From assembly GCA_027494035.1 (NCBI GenBank), contig JAOSJQ010000001.1, positions 1,116,001-1,180,000 on the forward strand: a stretch of DNA of 64,000 nucleotides, written 5' to 3'. Positions 36,314 to 43,092 of this stretch are shown here, one piece after another. A program made the position numbers and the translations under genes. The notes beneath the pieces were generated by a model. The model searched no databases and was not told where the DNA came from. It worked only from the letters and a program-made list of their open reading frames with translations. This stretch comes from UTCFX2 sp002050125 (GTDB lineage Bacteria > Chloroflexota > Anaerolineae > Anaerolineales > UBA4823). The first letter of the stretch is position 1; every line of letters begins with the position of its first letter.

Positions 36314-37709
36314 CTAATCCTGTGCGCCAGCCAGCGTCGGGATAAAATCCGCTTCTGGCTCATGACCGGTTGGGGCGGGTTCGGGACCGGCTTTGATAAA
36401 CTTGGTCCAGAGGAAGATCGCCGCAGCCATGAGCAAGCCATAGACCAGCGTGTAGAGCAACGTGGTGAACAGCACACTCCCTCCCGGCACGACCAGAGAA
36501 ACGCCGTCTTCGATCTTCATCAAACCGTACACCACCCAGGGGAAACGCCCCATCTCGGTCATAATCCATCCAGAAGCGTTTGCGAGGTATGGCAGCGGGA
36601 TCGCCCAGACGAACAGCCGCAACCCACGGTGGCGCTTTTCGAACAAATCGCCCATCACCAGAAAGACGCCCCAGAGCGCTAATCCGAGCAGTATGAACCC
36701 AATCCCCACCATGATGCGGAAGCTCCAGTAAATCACCGCCACAGGCGGAAAATAATCCCCGGGACCAAACTGGTTCACATACTGTTCCTGCAGATCGTAG
36801 ATACCCTGCACTTTACAATTCAAATTGTTATACGCCAACAGGCAGAGCATGCGCGGCAGACGGATCGAAAAAACCTCCTCCCTTTGGGAGAGGTCGCCGA
36901 TCGTGAGCAGCGAGAAAGAGGCCGGCTCTTCCGTTCGCCACAACGCTTCTGCCGCAGCCATTTTCATCGGCTGCACCTCGACGATGTGCTGAGCCTGACT
37001 GTGCTCCATACAGCGCCACCAGGGTCGCCGCGCCCACGCCCACGATCGCCGCAATCTGAAACGAGCGTTTAAACAGGTCAACGTGCTGGCGGCGCAACAG
37101 GTAATAGGCGCTGATGCCCATCACAAAGAACGAAGCCGTTACAAAACCGGCGGCAACCGTGTGCGGCACCATCACCCACGAGGTTGGGTTCAAGATCAGC
37201 GCCAGGAAATCCTGCATCTCCGCCCGCCCGTGGCGCAGAACGTAACCCACCGGTTGCTGCATAAATGCATTCGCAATCAGGATCCAAAACGCCGAAACAT
37301 TGACCCCGATTGCCACCACCCACATCACCGCGGCGTGTAGACCTTTAGATAATTTATCCCAGCCAAAGATCCAAATGCCGATGAAGGTGGACTCAAGGAA
37401 GAACGCCAGCAGCGCCTCGATCGCCAGCGGCGCCCCAAATATATCCCCCACAAAGCGGGAATACTCCGACCAGTTCATCCCAAACTGAAATTCCTGGACG
37501 ATCCCGGTCACCACCCCAACCGCAAAGTTGATCACGAAGAGTTTGCCCCAAAACTTGGTCATCCGCAAATAGACCTCTCTGCCTGACTGCACATAGAGCG
37601 TTTCCATCAATGCAACCAGGAACGAGAGACCGATTGTCAAGGGCACAAAGAAGAAATGATAGACGGTCGTGATCCCAAATTGAAGCCGCCCCAGGGTAAC
37701 TGCATCCAT
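36314..37709 (-). CDS. cydA: cytochrome bd ubiquinol oxidase subunit I, frameshifted
   Basis: Subunit I, carrying the three haems and the quinol site. The first part gives VTLGRLQFGITTVYHFFFVPLTIG with the haem b595/d ligand His, GKLFVINFAVGVVTGIVQEFQFGMNW, and a block ending in ATLVALYG. The second part gives SQAQHIVEVQPMKMAAAEALW and continues to the C-terminus in another frame. The shift lies at about 37004-37007, where one extra base (TC in place of C) breaks the reading. Corrected length is about 464 residues, which fits the short Q-loop type. This indel is not in a C run of four, unlike the others in this window. It is preceded by AGGAG eight bases before the ATG. Confidence 0.9.
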
Positions 37710-37850
37710 AAAATAGTCTCCTTATGTAAACAAGCGCTTTGATTTTTTTGAAGAAACCGCTGTCCTATGTCGTGTCTGGCATCCCTCCATCCGCGCCTCC
37801 CCAAGAATGAAATAATATGAACTCACGCCTCTAGCGTAACAGCCGCGCTA

Positions 37851-38330
37851 TTAATGAGCGCCGCCAACTGAGACTTGCGCCAGCCGGGTTAATGACACCA
37901 AAGCCGGCGCCTGTGGCAGCCGCTGCGCCTCTTCCACCAATTCTGCGAGCGTGATCGATTCCAACTCATGCCCGATCAGCGCTTGAAGCCGCCGCCAGCG
38001 CTGATTGACCGGGCAGCCCGGTTCCAGCGGACACGCCGCCTCCCCCTCCAGACAATCCGAGATCAACAGCGGTCCCTCAACCGCCTCCCAGATGTGCCGC
38101 AAATTAATCGCGGCTGCCGGCTGCGCCAGCTCTAACCCCCCGTTGGGTCCCGCGAAGGTGTTCACCAACCCCAGCCGCGCGAGGTCTGCAACAATGCGCT
38201 GCAGAAACGCGCGTGGGATGCGCATTTCTTGCTGAATGCGCTGCGTCGCCAGGCGCGCGCCGGGGGGACGCCGAGCCAGGCATAACATCACCCGCACCGC
38301 ATAATCTGTTCGACGATTGATCTTAAACAT
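37851..38330 (-). CDS. Rrf2 family transcriptional regulator
   Basis: A 159-residue regulator of the Rrf2 family. The winged helix is at about residues 5-70 (INRRTDYAVRVMLCLAR, then RIPRAFLQRIVADLARLGLV). Three cysteines in SDCLEGEAACPLEPGCPVN (about 92-108) are placed like those that hold an iron-sulfur cluster in IscR, NsrR and RsrR. Such proteins sense iron-sulfur status, nitric oxide or redox state. It is read 141 bases upstream of cydA in the same direction, behind a promoter at 38374-38402, so it probably controls the bd oxidase genes and itself. Confidence 0.9.
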   Translation of the reverse strand: MFKINRRTDYAVRVMLCLARRPPGARLATQRIQQEMRIPRAFLQRIVADLARLGLVNTFAGPNGGLELAQPAAAINLRHIWEAVEGPLLISDCLEGEAACPLEPGCPVNQRWRRLQALIGHELESITLAELVEEAQRLPQAPALVSLTRLAQVSVGGAH

Positions 38331-38344
38331 AAGCCACCCATAAC

Positions 38345-38382
38345 CTTTACCAGTCTCGTCAACAATTACTTAGATGGTAAAG
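38345..38382. promoter_or_regulatory. candidate operator overlapping the -10 of the rrf2-cyd promoter
   Basis: Perfect 8-bp arms CTTTACCA (38345-38352) and TGGTAAAG (38375-38382) enclose 22 bases. The right arm covers the -10 box of the predicted promoter. This position suits a repressor such as the Rrf2-type protein encoded directly downstream. Confidence 0.45.
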
Positions 38383-38402
38383 ATTTTCGGGAAGCCTGTC
38401 AA
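38374..38402 (-). promoter_or_regulatory. sigma-70-type promoter of the rrf2-cydABDC operon
   Basis: On the minus strand a perfect -35 box TTGACA (38402-38397) is followed by a 17-base spacer and a -10 box TACCAT (38379-38374). Transcription would start near 38367, about 37 bases before the rrf2 start codon. Confidence 0.6.
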
Positions 38403-38424
38403 CGTGCCTTTGTCATTTAGGACA

Positions 38425-38440
38425 TGTGATTAATATCACA
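38425..38440. promoter_or_regulatory. CRP/FNR-type palindromic activator site
   Basis: The sequence TGTGATTAATATCACA is a perfect 16-bp palindrome that fits the CRP consensus TGTGA-N6-TCACA and is close to FNR sites. It is centred about 65 bases upstream of the predicted start of the rrf2-cyd transcript, a usual place for activation by this family. Oxygen or redox control of a bd oxidase would fit. Confidence 0.6.
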
Positions 38441-38534
38441 AATATTTCGATTTGAATTGCCCCCTTGGATCGGCGCCGGATTTCAAGACCCGCCGCTGAC
38501 GGCGCCCTGGCGAGCCTGCGGCAGCCTTCGGCTG

Positions 38535-39062
38535 TCAGGCGCGCCAGAAGCCCCGCCGCACCGGGCGCACGTCCTCAGCCGTGATAAACGCCGACTCGTC
38601 CACCTCGTTTACGATCTCCTGCACCCGTCTGACGTTTTTACGCAGCACGCTGCAGTTCAGCAGCGATACCATGCCGTCTTTGCCGCGCGCCGGGATCTCG
38701 GTGATCGCAAAGCCTTCTTCGCGCAGCCGCTCGGTAATCGCCGCGCCGCGCCTGGAGCTCACGATGCTGATCTGAACATGCCCCAACGCCAGCCGCTCCT
38801 CAATGAGCATCCCAACCACCACCCCGGTCGCAAAACCGCTCGCATAACCCAGAATGTTCAACGGATTATCCAGATTGTTCAACACGGAGGTGATCGCCAG
38901 CACGAAGATGAGCGACTGAAAAAGTCCCAGCAGCCAGGCGACGCTTTTCTTGCCGCGCATCATCACCAGCACGCGCAAGGTGTCCAGCGTCATATCGCTG
39001 ACGCGTAAAAAGAAAATCAAGCCGGCGGATAGCCAGGCTGACCATGATAGTATCGTTTCCAT
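38535..39062 (-). CDS. DUF2179 (UPF0316) domain membrane protein
   Basis: A 175-residue membrane protein of the UPF0316 family. Two or three hydrophobic segments fill the first half (FFLRVSDMTLDTLRVLVMMRG, then SLIFVLAITSVL), and the second half is a soluble DUF2179 domain with LREEGFAITEIPARGKDGMV. The family occurs in many bacteria; its function is not known. It has an AAGGA ribosome-binding site eight bases before the ATG. It is read downstream of the phosphorylase gene, with a 62-base gap. Confidence 0.85.
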   Translation of the reverse strand: METILSWSAWLSAGLIFFLRVSDMTLDTLRVLVMMRGKKSVAWLLGLFQSLIFVLAITSVLNNLDNPLNILGYASGFATGVVVGMLIEERLALGHVQISIVSSRRGAAITERLREEGFAITEIPARGKDGMVSLLNCSVLRKNVRRVQEIVNEVDESAFITAEDVRPVRRGFWRA

Positions 39063-39124
39063 TATCTTTTCCTTAAATCATGATTTGCCGCGGCGCGCCG
39101 GCGACAACCGACCGGGTGGACGCC

Positions 39125-41302
39125 TCATTTGGGCGTCATCCCCAGCTCTTCCGGACATTCGCCTTTCATCTCAGGCAGATATAACCTTTCAAGGTATTCC
39201 TTCACCATCCGGCGCATGCTGAACTGCGGTCCAATCGTGCGGATCGATTCTTTCATGCGCAGGATCCATTCGCCAGGCAAGCCGTCCGATGAGCGCGTCT
39301 GGTAGAACAGCGGTACGATTTCGTTTTCGAGCAGATCGTACAGGCTCTTGGCATCCGCGGCGTCCTGCGCCTCCGCATCGGCGTAATCCAGATCCTCCCC
39401 GATCGCCCAGCCGTTGCGCCCGTTGTAACCTTCGCGCCACCAGCCATCCAGCACCGAAAAATTTAGCACGCCGTTCATGCCCGCCTTTTGACCCGAAGTT
39501 CCCGAAGCCTCGTTTGGGCGGCGCGGCGTGTTGAGCCACACATCCACCCCCTGAACCAGGTAACGCGCCAGATTCATGTCGTAATCTTCCAGGAACACCA
39601 GCCGCCCGCCACTTTCGGATCTCTTGACGGTCCGGTAAACCTCCTGGATGATCATCTTTCCGCCCTCATGATCGGGGTGCGATTTTCCGGCAAAGATGAT
39701 CTGCACCGGGCGCTCGGCATTGTTGATGATCTTGAGCAGCCGGTCGACATCGGTAAAGAGCAGATTGGCGCGCTTATATGGCGCAAACCGGCGCGCAAAA
39801 CCGATCGTCAGGGCGTAGGGATTGAGCAGCACGCCCGAAGCGACCACCTGGATCGGGTGCCAGCTTCCGCTCCTCCAGCGCTGCCGGGCGCGCTCGCGGA
39901 CGTAGGCTGCCAGTTTGCGCTTCAAGTGCAGGCGCACCTCCCAGATCTGTGCGTCGGGGATGTTGTTCACCAGCTCCCACACATCCGGATCATCGGCGCG
40001 CTCCAGCCATTCCGCGCCCAGGTAGCGGTCGAACAGGTGGCGCAGGCGGCGCGCCAGCCAGGTGCCGACATGCACGCCGTTGGTGATGTGGGTGATCGTC
40101 GTCTCGTCTTCGGGTCGGTCGGGCCACAGATATGCCCACATCCTCCGCGCCACCTGACCGTGCAGCTCGGAAACGGCGTTCCGCCCGGCGGAATGGGTCA
40201 ACGCCAGAGCCGGCATGCTGAACAAATCTCCCCAGCTCACCTCGTGGCGCGCCAGGTTGATGAACTGATCGCGGTCCAAGCCCAGTTGGGGCCAGAAATG
40301 CGAAAAGTATTTTTCCACCAGCCAGAGCGGAAATTCATCGTTTCCAGCCGGAACCGGCGTGTGAGTGGTGAACACGCTCGCGTCGTGCACGTTCTGGGCA
40401 GCCTCTTCATAGGTCATTCCGTCTGTCACCAGCTCGCGGATGCGCTCCAGCACCATGAATGCCGAATGTCCCTCGTTCATGTGCCAGACAGCCGGCGCAT
40501 AGCCCATTTTGCGCAGCGCCCTGACCCCTCCGATCCCCAGCAGAATCTCCTGCGAGATGCGCAAATCCAGGTCGCTGCTGTAAAGCCGGGCAGTCAGAGC
40601 CCGATCGTGAAACGAGTTCTGTTCCAGGTTAGCGTCCAACAAATAGAGCGGCGCCCTGCCAACGCGCACCTCCCACAGGCGCACCTGGACCGCGCGGTCC
40701 GGCAACTCGACCGAAACCGTCAGAGGCGTCCCGTCCTCTTCGAGCACCGGCAAAACCGGCAAATCTTCGAATTTTTGGACGTTGTATTGCGCTTCCTGCC
40801 AGCCGTCCTCGCTGATGTATTGGGTGAAATACCCTTCGGTGTAAAAGAAACCGATGGCGATGAACGGCAATCCAAGATCGCTGGCTTCTTTGGCATGGTC
40901 GCCGGAGAGCACGCCCAAGCCGCCGGCGTAGATCGGCAGCGTCTCGTGCAGACCGAATTCCATCGAGAAATAGGCGATCAACCGGTCGTTCAAATCCGGA
41001 TAAGCGCTGGAAAACCAGGTCTGCTCCGGCTGCATATACTGCTCGTAGAGGCGCAGCATGTGATCGTAAAACTCAAGGTAATAGCGGTTGTTGGTCGCCG
41101 CGTTGAGCCGCGCCCGCGATACCTGCCGCAAAAACTTGATCGGGTTGTGATAAGTTTGTTCCCACAATTCCGCATCGATCCTGGAAAAGAGGCGCTGCGC
41201 GTCGGGGTTCCAGGTCCACCATAAATTGTAGGCTAAGCCCGCCAGACCGTGGATGCGGCGCGGCAGGCTGAACGAATTGGGGGTTTGGGTTCGAAAATGC
41301 AT
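39125..41302 (-). CDS. glgP: alpha-glucan (glycogen/maltodextrin) phosphorylase
   Basis: A 725-residue PLP-dependent phosphorylase that releases glucose 1-phosphate from alpha-1,4-glucans. It belongs to the short form that begins with a DUF3417-type domain (GLAYNLWWTWNPDAQRLF). The catalytic core shows AYFSMEFGLHETLPIYAGGLGVLSGDH, VWHMNEGHSAF and the PLP-lysine motif EASGTSGQKAGMNG near residue 600. The product feeds glycolysis during use of stored glycogen or imported maltodextrin. It is read alone or with the DUF2179 gene behind it. The start at 41302 has GAGGT nearby upstream. Confidence 0.93.
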   Translation of the reverse strand: MHFRTQTPNSFSLPRRIHGLAGLAYNLWWTWNPDAQRLFSRIDAELWEQTYHNPIKFLRQVSRARLNAATNNRYYLEFYDHMLRLYEQYMQPEQTWFSSAYPDLNDRLIAYFSMEFGLHETLPIYAGGLGVLSGDHAKEASDLGLPFIAIGFFYTEGYFTQYISEDGWQEAQYNVQKFEDLPVLPVLEEDGTPLTVSVELPDRAVQVRLWEVRVGRAPLYLLDANLEQNSFHDRALTARLYSSDLDLRISQEILLGIGGVRALRKMGYAPAVWHMNEGHSAFMVLERIRELVTDGMTYEEAAQNVHDASVFTTHTPVPAGNDEFPLWLVEKYFSHFWPQLGLDRDQFINLARHEVSWGDLFSMPALALTHSAGRNAVSELHGQVARRMWAYLWPDRPEDETTITHITNGVHVGTWLARRLRHLFDRYLGAEWLERADDPDVWELVNNIPDAQIWEVRLHLKRKLAAYVRERARQRWRSGSWHPIQVVASGVLLNPYALTIGFARRFAPYKRANLLFTDVDRLLKIINNAERPVQIIFAGKSHPDHEGGKMIIQEVYRTVKRSESGGRLVFLEDYDMNLARYLVQGVDVWLNTPRRPNEASGTSGQKAGMNGVLNFSVLDGWWREGYNGRNGWAIGEDLDYADAEAQDAADAKSLYDLLENEIVPLFYQTRSSDGLPGEWILRMKESIRTIGPQFSMRRMVKEYLERLYLPEMKGECPEELGMTPK

Positions 41303-41434
41303 GTAGGCTTACCTCAAAACAGCCGCCTGCGTTCTACCTACGAGCCAATTGGTCGCTCGCAGCCGGCATAATAAATCATTAGCTCTATCATTGCCTGAAA
41401 AACACAATTCTCAATAATACCACATGCTTTAAAC

Positions 41435-41484
41435 GTGATCGTCCCAGAGTTGGAAAAAGCGCGGCAAATTGATTGTGAGGCAGT
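41435..41484 (+). repeat. diverged copy of the insertion sequence left end
   Basis: These 50 bases align without gaps to the first 50 bases of the insertion sequence at 41716-41765, with about 39 of 50 identical by eye. The similarity ends after GTGAGGCAGT. It is probably the remains of an older, related insertion; no matching right end was found. Confidence 0.6.
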
Positions 41485-41708
41485 GCGTAGCATGGAGCCG
41501 CTGATCCACGTATTCCGGCGTCTATGATAAGATGCAGGCGCGGCTAATTGTCGTCGATCTTTGATCGAGGGTGATACTTTAAGACCCCTCAGGGTGGGGT
41601 GAGCCGCCGATCCACCCTGCCGACTGGCGATTTGCATGAGATTCAATGTGGTCACAATCTGGTATGCGTGGCATTGGAGCTACCACAACACAGAGTGCCT
41701 AGCACGAG

Positions 41709-41715
41709 GAATGGG
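41709..41715. repeat. target-site duplication, left copy
   Basis: The 7 bases GAATGGG stand directly before the insertion sequence. The same 7 bases stand directly after it at 43050-43056. Confidence 0.75.
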
Positions 41716-43049
41716 GTGATCGTTCCAAGGCTGGTAAAAGCGTGGTTAAATGGATGTGAGGCAGTTAGCCGACCGCCCCACATCCTACGAACAGAAAGGC
41801 ACACCTACATGCGCCTCAACCTGATTTTACCAAAAGTTGAACCAAACGAATTTGAAACTCCTAAAAAATGCCATCGAAAAGGTTGTAAGGGGATGCGGTT
41901 TATTCCGCGGCAGGAAGTGAGCAAGAAAATCGTGGACGCTCAGCACCCAGAAGTAACGGCTTGGAGGTATGAATGCGTAAAGTGTGGCTATGTTTTCCGC
42001 GTCTATCCGAAAGGCGTTAGTGAGAAGCAAATTTCGAAGCGTGTGAACGGGATGGCCGTGATGTTGTACATTCTGGGGCTCAGTTACGGGGCAGTGGAAA
42101 TTGTATTGAACAGTCTAGGAATGGGGATTGGAAAAACGAGCGTGTATCGAGCCGTGCAGGCAGTGGTCAAACAAGTGCCTGGGATGCAGCGGGAAAAGCT
42201 GCTGGGTGGATACAAAACCAAAGCGGTGGGGGCCGAGGTGACCAGCGTGCGGTGTAACGGGAAGTGGGTAACGGTGGGAATTGCCGTCGATGCGATCAAC
42301 GGGATGGTGTTGAGTATCGATGAATTAGCGGGCGAAGATGCCGAACAACTGAAAGCCTGGCTTGAGCCCCATCCTGGATGCGGTAGATGCGGATGTGGTG
42401 GTCAGTGATGATGCGGACGCACTGAAGAAGGTGAGCGATGAGACCGGACGTTCGCAGCAGGTGTGCAAGAGCCACGTAGGTCGCAATACCGATGCGCTGG
42501 TAGAAGAACTTTCGGCGCTCATTGGTGCAGGACAGGATCATTCTCTGGATGCGATTGGCATTCTTCCCGAACAAGCCTTGGAGGATCTCGCGGCACTCAA
42601 AGAGATGATCCATTCCCGGCGCCCCGAAGACCAGTCCCGCCTGGAAGAAATCTATCTGCGCTATGCCCAGGCGCGCAAACCCGCGAAGGCAAGAAATATG
42701 ACCTGGCCTACCGCATGCGCAACCTGTTTATGGATCGCTGGAATCTCTGGCCGCGCCTGACGTTTTATCGCACTTGGAAGGATGAATACGGAAACGTGAT
42801 TTTGGATGGTACCAACAACGCTTGTGAACGCGCCATTGGCTGGTGGATCAAAGAGCGCTACCGCTCGATGCGCGGTTACAAGCAGGAGCGCTCTGCGCTA
42901 GGCGTTAGTCGCCTGATCGCCTTGGCCGGGAATCACCTGGCTCGCGGATTGCGTTTGGCGGACTTGATGGCGTAGCCGAGCAAATCCTCGGCACATCTGC
43001 CATCTATGCTGCCTGCGCCTACTTTATTTACCAAATCTGGAACAGTCAC
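41716..43049 (+). mobile_element. insertion sequence, 1334 bp, with terminal inverted repeats and 7-bp target duplication
   Basis: The left end reads GTGATCGTTCCAAGG and the right end, on the opposite strand, GTGACTGTTCCAGAT; about 17 of the first 23 bases match, with the core GTTCCA and TGGTAAA conserved. GAATGGG flanks both sides (41709-41715 and 43050-43056), which shows that the element inserted by transposition into a site between the phosphorylase gene and the LuxR-type regulator gene. One transposase gene fills most of it. I cannot name the IS family with confidence. Confidence 0.85.
41809..42975 (+). CDS. DDE-type transposase, broken by two compensating indels
   Basis: About 388 residues if two frame changes are corrected. 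The N-terminus has a zinc-binding pattern (CHRKGCKGMRF, then YECVKCGYVFRVYPKG), followed by a helix-turn-helix region and a DDE nuclease fold with VGIAVDAINGMVLSIDEL, VVVSDDADALKKV and, at the end, DGTNNACERAIGWW. The first shift is at the CCCC run at 42367-42370 (one C too many), the second at CCC at 42680-42682 (one C too few). Together they return to the original frame. Either the copy is dead or the C runs were misread. The ATG at 41809 has AAAGG upstream and gives a protein inside the element. Confidence 0.85.
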
Positions 43050-43056
43050 GAATGGG
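43050..43056. repeat. target-site duplication, right copy
   Basis: GAATGGG, identical to 41709-41715, immediately after the right inverted repeat of the insertion sequence. Confidence 0.75.
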
Positions 43057-43092
43057 CATTTACGGCGGCGGAGGCAGCATTATAATTGATCT

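Larger units (their letters stand above)
41303..41715. other. 413-bp non-coding stretch upstream of the insertion sequence
   Basis: It holds the upstream region of the phosphorylase gene, a decayed copy of the left end of an insertion sequence (41435-41484, listed separately), and a hairpin with 8-bp arms CAGGGTGG at 41590-41597 and CCACCCTG at 41612-41619. No gene was recognised. Confidence 0.5.

Noticed and set aside
39488..41224. A 578-residue open frame on the plus strand
   Set aside because: It lies entirely opposite the alpha-glucan phosphorylase gene, has no ribosome-binding site and has a composition expected of an antisense shadow in GC-rich DNA.
471..42682. Programmed +1 frameshifting at CCC-N codons
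   Set aside because: It would explain four breaks, but the transposase also has a loss of one base, cydA breaks at another context, and no stimulating stop codon or hairpin is seen at the sites. Sequence error is simpler.
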